In this document: positions 12,069 through 25,346 of the stretch, piece by piece
Numbering within the stretch: position 1 is the stretch's first letter
Layout: every line of letters starts with the position of its first letter
Assembly (NCBI RefSeq): GCF_001625305.1
Contig: NW_017804131.1
Span: forward strand, 2,233,363-2,297,362
DNA: 64,000 nucleotides
Reading direction: 5' to 3'
From: Branchiostoma belcheri
Lineage: Eukaryota; Chordata; Leptocardii; Amphioxiformes; Branchiostomatidae
Made by a program: the position numbers and the translations under genes
The notes under the pieces: model-generated
Seen by the model: only the letters and a program-made list of their open reading frames with translations
Told to the model about the DNA's origin: nothing
The model's database searches: none

Positions 12069-12575
12069 TCTTATTTTGTGAAGCTTTTTCTAATATCCCA
12101 TGGGTTAGCCTAGTAATTTCATTAGTAACATTTTTGACACTGTTTGTTTGTAAATAGAAACCAAAAAGTATAATGTTACATTGCATTGCGTCATCCAAAT
12201 CAAGCCTATGGCAAAAGTAGTGTTTAGTATTGATTATTGTCGCTTTTGAAGTTATCAAACTGCATTTGGATAAATCTTTATACAATACCTTAATTTATGA
12301 TATAAACGTACATGGACTTTCTTAAGGTTCTATATATAACCATACACAAATGCAAATATGTGTGTAGTGCTAATTATTGTCGATGTCATCAGTGCTTTAG
12401 CAGTAGCATCAAATGTGGATTGTTCATTTGTTTGACACAATTGTATTCTCTTCTACTATGGCCTATGCTGTTCAATATACGATGTTCAAATCCTAATTTG
12501 TATCAGCCCTACAGCATAGGCTCTTCACATAGGCCTATGTGTGTTTTATTTCTTTCATTTCTGTAATGCAAATGC

Positions 12576-12581
12576 AATAAA
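12576..12581 (+). promoter_or_regulatory. Polyadenylation signal for gene B
   Basis: AATAAA lies about 500 bp past the gene B stop codon on the same strand. It is the first canonical hexamer seen after the gene. Confidence 0.5.
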
Positions 12582-12599
12582 CGATTTGAAGACTGTAAA

Positions 12600-14290
12600 C
12601 GGAATTCTGTGTATTTGAAAGAATGAAGAACTACGGTGGGAGGAACCCATAGACTTAGCTTTCATAGATCAAGATATCAGAGTACAAGGGTCAAGCATCA
12701 ACTATCACCAGGTAGAAATACAAGAAATACAAGTTATGATGTTTAAGCCCTGCCTTTCGTGTTGAAAGAGACCTTTCCTTTTTACAGCAGCATGTGTGTA
12801 CAATATACAGTAAAATTCCTGCTATCTTCTGAGAACCTGTTGCCGTTGCGTGACTTTTGCCTTCCCCACAATAGAAGGTTAACAGGGTGATCATTTGTAA
12901 TAATCGTCGGGGTCTGTACAGCCATTAATATTTGATAGCCTTTCATATTGTGTTAAACTCTGTATAATCCATGCTATATGGGGTCGAGTGGTGGCATTTT
13001 ACTGTATCTTTTTCTTACTATTACTTGTTTTATGCTTAGTTATAAAACGCATGAGGGTCTTGGCTGACACTAGCTACGCTTTTAAAAGGCACTCCTCCTT
13101 GTTTTCTCTGAAGACTGTTTCAACGTCATGACACAAACAAAAGTCGTTGCCATGGAGATATAACCTTTTGCTGTCAAGCCCGCACCGAGCGTGAATATCG
13201 TATAACGTTTACGATTACTCTTGCCATGATGATTACACCGCGTGCATACATATCATAACAAATATCATTGGTGGTTATAATATTATTCTAAACATTCACA
13301 CGTACATGTCTGCTCATATGTTTAGATGTACGATACACACACACACACACACACACACCAAAAAATCGCATGCTATATCATTTGCAAGTTGGTTTGACCA
13401 TCGTTAAAACGGACCATGCTTGGAGAAATTACTTAATGGAATGTATCGTGAGCACACTGGACCGACGCAATGTGCGATGGGGTCAATGTACGCCATTAGA
13501 AAGACGTACCACAGAACGTCTAGAATAGGATTGTCCTTTCCCGAAAGACCTGACAACACTGCTTCTTGATACACAGTTCATAACAATTTGTCCACTTGCG
13601 TGCCACAACAAATAGAAGAAAAACACAGTGCCTGACAAAGAAAGATGAATAGTTCAATTTGTGTCCACCCTTACAAACTGTAATGCTTTATCCCGAGCAT
13701 CACATAGCGATGAATGTACCCAGTCATGCACGCAATTCCAGCCTGAATTCTGCCTACTTTGTCCCTCATCCTTACTATTAAGTGACTGCTGCATATTTAA
13801 TGAGGGCTCATGGCGACAGTACAGGTGTCAGAGTGCGTCTGCCTGTCCGAAGAATTCTCGCTAGGTTTTCCTAAAAATTCGTGTCGTCCATATCTACGTC
13901 CACCGGGGAAAATGTCTACATTCCGGACGCAAAATGGCGCTGCTTCAGTGAACCCCGCGGGAAAAACCTGAAATCGGTCATCGAGGAAGAACACCCTTCA
14001 TCGTCTGCGTTGCTAGGATACGGAGAGGGTGTGTAATGTGAGTCATTACCCTGTGACTAGGCCAGGAATTTGTCATTCTCGTTTGGGTAGAAACAAACGT
14101 AAATCTTACTTGATTAGTCACAGATAACATCTATGTTTATACAGCATATATAACTGTAAAGAAAATTGTGTTATGTAATGGTCAAAACTAATGAATGAAA
14201 ACCAACTGTATCCGGTTATATATCCCACATAGATACTATTGAGAAGTAGAAAGGCCAGAAGACATCGTTCTGAATTGAAGGATTCTACAA
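12600..14290. other. Intergenic between genes B and C
   Basis: This stretch holds a short (AC)n run at about 13334-13358 and two X-box-like sequences, GTTGCCATGGAGAT starting at 13146 and GTTGCTAGGATAC at 14009-14021. The second is about 275 bp before the gene C start codon. No coding exon is supported. Confidence 0.4.
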
Positions 14291-14295
14291 AAATC

Positions 14296-17200
14296 ATGTC
14301 TGCGGTAAGAAGGCCAAGCAGGGTGAGCAGGGCAAGTGGTAAGTAGTCTTTCTTATCTTTACAATATGATCAATGTTTTAACGATTGCATTATAGAAAAT
14401 ATAACAGCAAATTCTATCTTGTTAGCTCTAACGTTACATGATATGTGGCACTTTGCCTTTGTCACGGTGCTAATGTTAATTGATATGCCGTGATCAGCAT
14501 TTCTATCACGTAGTATCCTTAGGCATGTACGTAACATAGAAGAAACAATCTTACGGTGTATTTTTATCATTTTGATTACAACCTATGTAGCGTTAGATAG
14601 AAACTGTTATTGCTACTGCTGTAACCTACACTGTGTTGGTGGCGGCATTGTGACTATATATATATGTTGGAAAAAAAGATAGAATCTGTTCTTGCTATTA
14701 CTACAACCTACAAAGATTTTTTAAATTGTTCTTGCTACTATTGGCCCAATTCAAAACAAAGCCAATGTGAAACACATTATGTTGTAGAGACTGGAATGTG
14801 TTAGACTTTTGCATAAACGTTAACGGGACATTTTTTTAACCTCTATATAGGTAATTAATGACTGTATATCCACGTGCCGTGCTATACATGGCTTAAAACT
14901 CTGAGTAAAGGCTTATTTGATAACGCCCCTAATTCTATGAGATTACATGAGCTGTCTTTCGTGAGAATATTCTATTAGATCTGAAATCCTACATGCAAAA
15001 CCATATTTCATGTTTCATAAACAACAGTTAGTTTCCAGAAAGAAGATAATCTGATACGATAACCTTCATTATATGATGCCGCATTGCCTACTTAAATCTA
15101 TTAATTCCGCTATTGACACCTTGATAAGAATTCAGATAGCTCGCATAGTCTAGACAAAGTGGTAATATCTGTCAAAATAGATACTTTTACCAGTACATCA
15201 ACATAACGCTACCCTCTTCCATTAATATCCTTGTCTTATATCGTTAAAATGGAAAACGAACCATACAGGCAGTTCCATATGTAACGCCCGTGGAATGAAT
15301 GGTTATATCTGTCCTTGGTGCTGAATGCTTTCCATTAAACTTAAAATGGCACACCAGCCTACAACATCCATCAAAAACGCAGTATAATATAACTATATTA
15401 ATACCAATCATTACTGTGGCCTGTTCCAGCCATATAGGACTAACACTTTCTCAACACCATCACCCTGCACCCTAAATGAGAGTCCCGTGTTTGGGGAGAG
15501 CCATACCCCTCGCACGGTTAAAAACGTTACCCACCACACCTTTAGAAAAAAAGAGTAGGGGTATGCCTAGTTGTGCGATGGTCCAAAATCTGGATTCTAG
15601 AAGTTGGTGATTCACTACAAATCGCTCGGATGGAGGCCTGGCGAACCCCCATCCTGTATTAGCCACACGGGGCATTACATCATCACCCTTACAGACTCCA
15701 GAAATTAGGGTGAATTGTGACATCTATGTAACACTAATGGAGATCCTAACGTTAACTAAAAAGGTAACATTAGCATATGGTCTGATCTGTGACTTCTTAC
15801 TCAAACACATTCATATATATGGTCAGACAGGAGTATAAATTCCTCCTGCTATAAAATTGCAATATGTTGTGACCCAACACTAGTTACCATGGTAACAGAC
15901 GTCTAGTTGAGGTCATTGACCCTATTGGTTTGTAGAACAGAAGAAGAGGAGGAGGAAACAGAGCAAAAACAATATGTTTCCCTCCGTTAAACATAATAAA
16001 AGAAACCCCCTCCCCTCCCCCAGGAGCCGGCAGTTCCGCTAACCTGCTGCACGGTGAGCCTGATGAGATGAAACAGAGAGTACAGCACCTGACGAACGTG
16101 GTCCGCGCCTGGAGGGAGAAGTACGAGATCTCCAAAACCCAGCTGGCGGGAATTGTCAGGGAGCTGGAGGAAGAACGGGAGAGGAACGTGGAGCTCAGCG
16201 GCGAGCTGGAAACGGTTAGGACACAGCTAGGTTATAATGTGTGGAGGCCTAGATACCTACAATTCCTAATGTTTTATACAAAATGCAACGCAAGGCATTT
16301 TGACAAGAAAAATTGCCCTTACTTGCAACACTGTGATTTTTTCGTAGAACGTAGATACATCCCCAGTCCTAGCAAAGTTAATGTTAAAAAGCTAATGAGA
16401 GATATTGCTTTTAAATCATATATACTCATCTATTCAAGTTCCAGACGTTTACGAAAACCGTGTATATTAGACAAATAATGTGATATCAATGTGATGTCCA
16501 TGGTGCATTCCCTTCAGTTATTTCAGTTATTTTACATAGCAGCTGTATCTGTCCTTGGTGCTGAATGCCTTCCATTCACCTAACGGAAACACCACAGCCT
16601 GGGATTTTCATTGTTAGTCTAAAATAAGACAACTTGTTATGTGGATCGTTGGTATAATGTTTTATAGATCATTTATAACGACGTCTTGTTACAGTTAAAG
16701 GACAAGCAGGAGAAGTTAGTACAGAAGTATGAAGGGGAGAAGAAAGCTCTTCAAGAGGAAAAGGACGCGAACGAGTCGGAGCTCCAGAAAAAGCTCCAGA
16801 CACAGAAGGAAAAGGTTTGTACTTCTTCAGATGTCTGTGAAAATGGGCACATATACTCCTAATGCTATACCCGCACGTAGAGTATCAGGCATGTTCTTGA
16901 CTGTGTCGGCCTTCCGTTCAACTTTCAAGGTGATTTGTAACGTCTTCATAGTCCCACATTTAGTGACCTAATTTGCGGCACTTCTAATGATCTGTCATCT
17001 TGATTCGAGACAGAAATGGGTCGAAGATTAATCAACTCAAGATTCGGTTCTCACTTCTTAACAGGCACATGGGCTGTTGAGCCACCTGAAGGACGCCGTG
17101 GTGGAGGAGAGAAAACAGCGCAACGAGCTGGAACAGGAGAAACGTCTCTTGGAGAAGGAAGTGAGGAAGATGGAAGAATCTCTGGAGGAAAAGGAACAAA

Positions 17201-19233
17201 AGATACAAGAGAAGGAGAAAAAGATGGTAGCTCTTCATACGGAAATCGCAGACAAGATACAAGGAATACAGAGCGCAGAAATGGATGAAAAAAGTGCGCA
17301 GACAGAGGAGGATATGGTCCCAAGATCGACCACTTTTTCAACTATTTCCGAATCCCAGCTCTCCCCGGCTAGGAGATGGGAGATCGACATGCTGAAGGCA
17401 CAGCTGGAGGAACTGACGTACGATAAGCAGCTGCTGTGTGACGACGTGGAGAAAATCATCTTCGAGAAAAGCCGTAAAGTTCACGAAGTGGAGCTGCTGA
17501 GAGAACAGCTCCAGGGCATGGAGGAAAGTCTGGAGAAACAGAATCGTCACAAGAAGGAGAAGGCCGTCGCCACCTGGGGACTCATGAGTAAGTACAGCCA
17601 GGCCATACAGACGTGTGATCTACTGGAGTACAGGGAAAACGTTCTCAAAATGGAAAACGCTGAGCTGACAAAGGAACTGAATGTTCTTAGGAGGGCCTTG
17701 GGAGACGGGAGCAAAATGGACAACCATCTTCAGAAGGAGATGTACGCAAACCAGTTAAAGGACTTGGAAAGGGATCTAGAAAACCTGAAGAGTGAGAACG
17801 ATGACTTGAGAGCATACAAGGACATACTGGAGCGGAGGTTCCTAGATAAGAAGGAACTCTCCGAACAGCTCAAAGAAAAAACACGAGCGATGGAGAAAGA
17901 ACTCGAACGGCTGCGAACTGAGTGTGACGAGATGAAAGTGGAGATTTGCGCAGAAAACCAGGCAAAGCAGCAACTCGAGGCCCAGAGTGATAACGACGAG
18001 TCAGCCGCAACAGAGAGCAAACAGGAAAAGGCCTTACAAATCCACATCCTCAGGAAACGAGTCACGGTCTTAGACTCTGAGCTGCAGACACTCCGTAAAA
18101 GGAACGACCTCGCCGAGATAGAGATGAAGTACGCAGAAAATCTAGACGAGATCAGGAAAGAAGCAGAGACAGCGAAGTCGAATTTGGAGCTCGCTCGCAA
18201 GGAAACGGCTTCGCATCGGTCCGAGAAGGACGCCCTCTCCATGCAGGTGGTCATGTTTCGTCACCGCCTGAACGAACTACACCGGGAACTTCCCGTGGTG
18301 AGGAAAGAAAGAGATTCCCTCCGCAAGAGCATCGTTCTCCTGAAAGCCAACAGGCAGCACGATACAAAGCTCATGATGAGAGAGGTGTTCGATCTGAAGA
18401 TAGAGATGGCGAAGATGCTGAACGAGATAGACCTCCACCGGGAAGACAAAGCCACCATCTTGAAACAGTTGATCGATCTACAGGCCAGTCTGACCAAAAA
18501 GGCACGGCAGGAAGGCATCTCCAGGTCTGCCGTCATGGAAACCACGAGGACAGTGGCTAAGATGATGAAACACCTTCAAGCCGTGCCTAACATCCCAGAT
18601 GACTATGACATTGAACTCCCGGCGTCCACTCACGAGTTAGCTGACAGAGATACCAAATATCCTGACGGAGGAAGTCCAGGGGAGTCTCCCGTGGACATTT
18701 TTAACAAGCCTGACGACACAAGGGGGAAGTCAGAAGAACCCCGGCTCGACGACCTCCCAAAGCTCAAACCACGAATTCCGAAAAGAGCGGAAGCCCAGCG
18801 TGTAGGTTTAACTTCATCAAAGTCAGACAAAGGTCCCCACACGAGGAGAAGAAAGTCAGAAACGGCGGCAAACCTGTGGGAGTGTTCTTCCATGACGCCG
18901 AGTGGCTGGGAGGGGAAATCGGCGAGCGCTACAGGAGTTGAGAAGGAAACTGACCTACTGGCGAACAGACAGAGGATTCAAGACACCTTGAACAAAACCA
19001 GGATGGGGTATGCCCCTCTCAGGAACACGCTGAACGCGTTTGACAGTCCGGTAGAGAGCCCGAGCGAAGGGCCGAGAACAGACTCCGGAATCACAGCGGA
19101 TGAGAACAGGGGACAGGGACACCAGGCTAGCCCCGGAGAACCTGGCTGGCAGTACAGCGGCAATGCCTACTCAGACTACGGCGACGACGGCGCCTCCTGG
19201 TCAAGCGAAAGCATCCATTTTGATACATTTTGA
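14296..19233 (+). CDS. Gene C: long coiled-coil protein, 840 aa
   Basis: Four exons fit in phase: 14296-14338, 16024-16214, 16695-16814 and 17065-19233 (43+191+120+2169 nt, 841 codons with stop). The donors are GTAAGT, GTTAGG (weak) and GTTTGT, and the acceptors CCCCCAG, TTACAG and AACAG. The protein begins MSAVRRPSRVSRASG. It is nearly continuous heptad coiled coil from about residue 25 to 530, then a polar, Pro/Ser-rich tail predicted disordered. Residues ~220-333 carry the module shared with genes A and B: KQLL, HEVELL, W-x5-Y (Trp codon 17575-17577), then ENxEL and LRRALGDG. No signal peptide or membrane segment is seen. A structural, cytoskeletal or ciliary role is possible, but the family is not recognised. 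Confidence 0.85.
15306..15365. repeat. Dispersed repeat, copy 1
   Basis: The stretch containing CTGTCCTTGGTGCTGAATGC followed by TTCCATT recurs at about 16545-16605 in the next intron of gene C, with scattered changes outside the core. It looks like two copies of a short dispersed element. Confidence 0.5.
15883..15896. promoter_or_regulatory. Perfect palindromic X-box-like site
   Basis: GTTACCATGGTAAC is a perfect 14-bp palindrome that fits the RFX X-box consensus (RYYNYY-N2-RRNRAC). It lies 127 bp before exon 2 of gene C, inside intron 1, where it could serve an internal promoter or enhancer. RFX binding is inferred from the motif only. Confidence 0.4.
16545..16605. repeat. Dispersed repeat, copy 2
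   Basis: This is the second copy of the gene C intron repeat described at 15306-15365, in the same orientation, about 1.24 kb downstream. Confidence 0.5.
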
Positions 19234-21160
19234 TACTGATAACATACAATACATTTTATACATAACTTAGTTATATAAGCTACATGTATGTCATTTTATC
19301 ATTGATTTGTTCAATATAGTCATCTGTAAAATCAACGACGTTCTACAAGCATTCTTTGTAAAATGCATATACAAGTATTTCTTAGGTATATATATATATA
19401 ACTTTCTTTAGTGTAGGAATGTTGTAGTGTAATAGAGTATTGTTGAAGACCACATGGCACAGATATACATAGACTTTTTCTATACCATGAGATCAATGTA
19501 ATTCTTCTTTGAAAAAAAATTCTAATGGAACAAGTTTTTATCACAAATGTGATAACATTTTTCTGCAATAGAATTCTGTAGTCACAAAAGAGCGTGCGAT
19601 AGCCACATCATAAAGTATTCATATTTTCATTTAGGTGACGTGAAGAAGGATGATGATGGGGTTTGAATATTTTATGATGGTATTTCGGAATCCTTCTGTA
19701 CAGAGGAGGGGACCTGATGTTTAATTGTCCTGTCACGCGCCATTTCGTGGCCGGAGGACGAGCAGACAAAGAGAGGGCGGCTACCTTTGTCTGGGAAACG
19801 TGGTCCTACAAAGCCGTGGCGTTTTCCTTAAAATCACCGGAAAATTCCTGGGAGCCAGGAAATGCAAGAGAGTATTTTTCTATCCTCAGTATTTTTGTTT
19901 CAATGTACACGCACACACACACCATATCCTTTCTGCAAAAGATCGTAAAATGGGGAGTGGCGATGAATGAAGTCAACTATAAGTGATATGATAATGACAC
20001 TCGAGAGACGGTTGCCAACAACACAGATCTTTAGGCGGAGAATCCTACGTAAAAGACGTGAACAATTAATCGACTTGAAAGAAAATGTACGGCATAATGT
20101 TTCTTTTGTGTATCACTGGGTGTGTTTTTAGAACCGAAAATTTTGTCCGCGACTGAAATTTTGTACAAGATTTTACACAAGTTACAAGTAGTGTGAATAT
20201 TTGTATCCATAAGCTTAACTTGTTGTATATGGACTTTTGTTGAGAATTGTAGTTTGTTATTTGTAAGGAAGGGAGATTATTTATATAGCGGGGAAGTAAA
20301 ATAAAATCATATTCACGCATTGAAGCACTTTCAATTTGTGGTTTAATTCTAATTGATACGTCCGATTCGATGTAATTCTAGTTAAGTGTGCGTCATTGGT
20401 ACGTCAACACTATGGTGTTTACTGACAAATTGTCATGACTGAATTTGAACCACAATGCACCTATCAATGTTAAGTACGAGGGGGTTAAGCTGAGATATGA
20501 CGAAGACAGCCATTCTATACATGTAGGGAACATTCATGTAGAATGTATGTGTTCCCTATGCTCACTGTATTCAACTTGAAGACTTACACTCTTCCCTATG
20601 TAGCTACATTTGCCATCTATAGACCACAGAACAACTACATCTATTGGACGCTCCCACTCAAACTCAAAAAACAACGCCGCCGCCCCTCCTCAGTTTTATA
20701 TGGACAGATGCGCATACATAAGCATATATTTAGATAAGGAGACAGGGTGTTGATAATCATAACAGCTGTCCTTTATACAGGACAGTTGTCTATATATAAA
20801 GATTTGATTGACAGCCGGCATATGGAGTACGGGATTGTACATTACTCCTACAGAACACTCCGTTAACATTGATATGGTGAATACATACGTTTTACTCTCT
20901 TAACTCAGCATAGTTAAGATCAATGTATCGGTCTTTAAAGCGTTGTAGTGCATTGAGGTGGCTTAGAAAACGAGAAAAGCGCCCCCTGCCACATCTACCC
21001 CAAAGTACAATGGTCTGTCCCTTCCCAGACTGGGACGTATCATGTTACACATTGACGCCAGGGCACCAATGAAAATGTTGTATTTGACGTAACATTGCCA
21101 AGGTCAGTGTACGCAGCTTTCTAACGTTCAACACTTCAGACAAACAAGATATCTACCCAA
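19234..21160. other. Gene C 3' region and intergenic DNA
   Basis: AATAAA at 20300-20305 is the first plus-strand hexamer after gene C, about 1.07 kb past the stop, and probably ends its 3' UTR. No other gene is seen up to the first Kelch-gene exon. Confidence 0.4.
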
Positions 21161-21161
21161 C

Positions 21162-24100
21162 ATGATCCGGAACATCTGTAAAGGACAATCGGTAAGCTTA
21201 TGTATCCATATCAGCTGTTAACTAGGTGATTGTGTGTCGTATGAACTGAGGTAACCCAACAATACATACTCGTATAACCGTAATCCGTCTAGCACGTTCT
21301 TTATGTCATTGTCCATTTATGTCACAATCGTTACTCTGTGCAGAATTACATCGATGTGCTTTACAACGCATCTGATATAGCATAGTTCATATCTATTCAG
21401 TATTTCATCTATGATATTTCTGCTACCATTACAACAGTGGGTGTAATGTTGTGTGAGGGGAGGGCTAAATATATTTCTATTTTGTAAGAAAATTGTAGAC
21501 ATGCTAGTACTTAGTAAGTAGTATGTGCTTAACGGCCTATCTGATTTGCCTTCACAGTGAGCTGTGACAAAAATATATTTCAAAGAAACCCGACCACCAG
21601 AAAAGTAGGAAACAGGACTTCCAAGACAACATGACTATTGATATGAGTTCGTCGCAGGAGAGACATCTCCTTAAAGAGCTCATGCGCATGCGCGACGAAG
21701 AGGTTATGACTGACGTCACGCTATGTGTAGATGGACGTGAGCTTCACTGTCACCGGTGTGTGCTGGTCACGTGTAGGTAAGGGCGAGCTAGCTATCTAAA
21801 CCAAAAAAAAGCTCATAATTTTACGTAGCAATGACATATCGGGACAAAATTAACACCTTTGTAATCCTTGGTTTCTGGTTTATAAGTCCATGAGGATAAC
21901 ATCCATATTTAATTATTTGCCACTCCCCTTTGCATTAAAAGTAGAAAAAGACGTGGTTTATAAGGGCTACCAATCTAAACACGGTTTATTGTGACGATAT
22001 GATAGCGCTGTTACGTTGTCTTGTGTTTAATAGATGCACTAAAGACACAATAAGGTTTTGGGTGTTAATAGATGGCAACTAATTGAAATAGGAACTAATT
22101 AAATGAGTAATGGCCTGTACTGTATTTGTCCTCTGTATTGGTGGCGGTATAAAGTAGGTTGATATAACTTAAATGTGCCGTCAACATATCTAGTTATGAA
22201 ATCCTACGTTTGACACAAGAAGCGCACATATAGAAGCGTATCATGGCAATTATTTCTTTTTACAGCCAGTATTTCCGTCTGATGTTCACCATGGACATGG
22301 CGGAACATTACCGGAAGGAGGTTCCAGTGTACGGAGTCAGCTACAGTACCTTGGAACAGATTGTCAACTTCGCCTACACAGGTGAGACTATTTCTTTCAT
22401 CCTACACAGATTTCAGAAGTACGTTGTCCACTGTCTTTTTGCACAAGGCTTTTGACTTGAAATACTTCTTTTTCTCGCTAGAGGGCAGTTCTAACAGCGC
22501 TTTGGTATCATCACATTGGCTTTGGGTTTAGGGTGACGTCTCAGGAGTGGAGTCAACATGACACATTTAAAACGTAGGGGCTCCTATAATACCTGTACCT
22601 ATAGTTTTCAGGGCATGGAGCTGAATGTGTTTCTTCTGTTAACAGTGAGTGTCTTTATTTTCCTAGGCAAAGTAGAGTTTCAGGAAATACCTCCCATCCT
22701 GGAGGCGGCAAAGGCACCAGACCCACGAGACACGTACAAGACCACCATAGAGGAACTTCTGTCAGCCGCCGACATGTTTCAGATTCTAAACCTTCGAAGG
22801 TAATATATACACCTTTTAGTGTAAACCTTTCTAATCATCAGCTTAATGTATTCAAATACTGAATTTGTGCTTACAAGAATAAATGGAGATGTTATAAGCT
22901 TTAAAATTCCCCTTAAAGAACACTTTTGTCAAACATTCACAGGGCCTGCGCAAAACACATCATGGACAAACTAAACGTCGACAACTGTGTCAAGTTCTAC
23001 TTCTTCGCCTCCCTTCACAACTGCGACGATCTCAAGAAGTCTTGCAAGGAGCTCATAGAGGATCACTTCATATTGGTGTCTCAAAAGGAAGAATTCCTGG
23101 ACCTCGACCAGGACCAGGTGTCTGAACTTCTAGCCAGTGACGATCTAAACGTGCAGAAAGAAGAAGACGTGTACGAAGCCGCCTTGAGATGGATCAAACA
23201 TTTGCCGCAGTCCAGAGCAGAAAGCGCGCCAAAACTCATCAAAGAAGTCAGGTTAACGAGAATGGATCGTTCTTACCTAGATGAACAACTCGCCACGGAC
23301 GATCTTCTGTCGTCCTCGCCAGAGTGCGTGAGTTTTATAGAACAGGCTGGGGCCACGCAAGTCTTGGATGAATCTAGCGGCTCGGCTTGTAGTGTTGCTT
23401 GTAAGGACAGCCCTAGACATGGTATGAAGGAAGCCAATACTATATTCATCATTGGAGGGAAGCAGTACACAGATATGGGAGACATACAGTACTGTAGCAC
23501 CTGTTTTTGTTTCGACCCAGTCAACAAGACCAAATGTACGGTACCTACACCCGAGGACGCGTTCTGTCTCAGTAACATGGCGTGTACGTTCTACGGGAGT
23601 TTTTTGTACGTGGCTGGAGGAACTGTACAAGACCTACATTCCTCTTCGGGATGGCGACCGTCCGATGAGTTTTGGGAGTATGACTGTGTACATAACATGT
23701 GGTCACAGAAGCCCAACATGTCGCACCCTAGGTCTAACTTTTCTATAGTAGCGATAGAAGGATGTATATACGCTCTTGGGGGTTCGTATAGATCAGGAAG
23801 GTACGACTTAGTGGAGGTATTCGAGTTGGAAAATGAGGCTTGGACTGACGCGAAGCCCATGCCTTACCCTTTGTCGGATCACTGCGCGGTCGCTTTGGAC
23901 GGGAAGATCTACGTCATGGGCGGATTTGCCGGTGGATCCAGGAAAGGGATCACCAACCGCGCACTTTGTTACGACACGGCGGTGTCAGCCTGGACGGAAA
24001 TACCCACTCTGATGGTCATGAAGAAAAGGGCAAGCGCTGCGGTACTGAACGGAGAGGTTTATGTAATCGGGGGAACAGACTACATTGAGGAGATGGATAT

Positions 24101-24380
24101 AGTAGAGATCTATAACGTTGAGAAGAAGAGATGGCGGCTGGGAGCGAGACTACCAGAGGAGTGTTGTTCAGCAGGAGTGGCGGTTATAGACGGGAAACTG
24201 TACGTCTGTGGAGGAGTGAGGTTCCACCAGGTGCTTGATGGGATATGGGTGTACAACGCGCAGGGTGACAGTTGGGAGAGGATGTCGGGAGTTAAACTGA
24301 CACGGCAGTTTGAATTTGGGAGCACGGCGGCGCTCATCAACCAACAGAGGCTGAAAACGGTAGAGGGAAAGAAAACCTGA
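21162..24380 (+). CDS. Gene D: BTB-BACK-Kelch (KLHL-like) protein
   Basis: Coding exons are 21631-21776, 22266-22381, 22667-22799 and 22943-24380 (146+116+133+1438 nt, 610 aa), all with GT-AG borders and matching phases. A 5' UTR exon probably ends at 21191 (CG|GTAAGC) and joins 21558. The BTB fold spans residues ~26-130 (DVTLCVDGRELHCHR, FAYTGK). The BACK domain is ~147-250, and six Kelch blades follow from ~298, with Gly-Gly doublets in IIGG, VAGG, ALGG, VMGG, VIGG and VCGG. KLHL proteins are substrate adaptors of Cullin-3 ubiquitin ligases; the substrate cannot be told here. An unusual insertion with EAAKAPDPRDTYKTT sits between the BTB strand after AYTGK and the helix ELLSAADMFQI. The spliced 5' UTR carries a 10-codon upstream ORF starting at 21162. 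Confidence 0.93.
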
Positions 24381-24803
24381 TGTCTCTTAAAGTCTGTCAT
24401 AATGTTTGATCATAAAGATATTGGAACAAATCTAACAGCAACACAAATGAAATGTATGCAGTTCAAGATTTTATCATCACTATGTACTCAGAATCATACA
24501 CAGTAAGTTGAGAATTGAATACAAGTCTTATACCAAATGTGAACAAAGAATTTTTTGTGTACAAGTTAAATAGAAGAAACAAACTTGATAACATACAGCA
24601 CAATTCATTCATTTTGGACACAATAATTACATCAGTGTAACTAAAAAATATCACCAACCTGTCCAAGGGCTGCAGTCTGCTACATAAGTTATGCCAAGAA
24701 AGAACATACAGTATTGGTGCAACACTATAGAAACATTACACGAAAGTAAATGTTCATTTTGTAACATAGGCTCATTGGAATCATTATAGTATCCTTAACA
24801 GAC

Positions 24804-24809
24804 AATAAA
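24804..24809 (+). promoter_or_regulatory. Polyadenylation signal for gene D
   Basis: AATAAA lies about 420 bp past the Kelch-gene stop on the plus strand. The converging gene E has a minus-strand AATAAA at 25456-25451, so the two 3' ends probably lie about 650 bp apart. Confidence 0.5.
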
Positions 24810-25186
24810 GGCACATCTCCACTTCCCACTTGTGTTCACCAATACACCACTTAGCTTATCATCTAATCTGTTATACAGAAAACATGAACATGTATTCACT
24901 GACATCTTCCCCTCTCTTTCTCTCTCTCACACAAAACAAATGAACTGAATATTCATGTACTAATGTTTCAATGCTATCAAATGTCAACCACTATATACAA
25001 TATACATCTGACAGTACACAACAGTAAAGGATGACAGTGTAAGTGGCATCTACTGAATAGCCAATACAATGATATAGAGTCATGTTACATACAAAGGTAA
25101 CCGGGCGACTAATTGCAACTTGGGTACACTACATACTTTTGGGGGGTACGTACCCACAGTTCACTGACAAAGAACCTAATTATAAG

Positions 25187-25346
25187 TTGAGCAAGCAATT
25201 GGCATCTTAATAATAGAAGGCTATGTCTCAAGAAGGATGGTTATGTTTTATAACTAATTTTTACCCTAAGACATACATGTAAATGTTTATGCATATTTTA
25301 TCAATACTGATAACAACATCAAGCAAATGGGTATACCTACATGTAT
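25187..25346. repeat. Direct repeat copy 1 (3' of gene E)
   Basis: About 160 bp here match 28942-29107 closely. Both contain GAAGGATGGTTATGTTTTAT, CCTAAGACATACATGTA and CAAGCAAATGGGT. This copy lies just downstream of the gene E polyadenylation signal; the other is in gene E intron 1. Confidence 0.75.

Noticed and set aside
15469..15722. Possible small transposon with CACCCTAA / TTAGGGTG ends
   Set aside because: The terminal match is only about 8 bp and no target-site duplication is visible.
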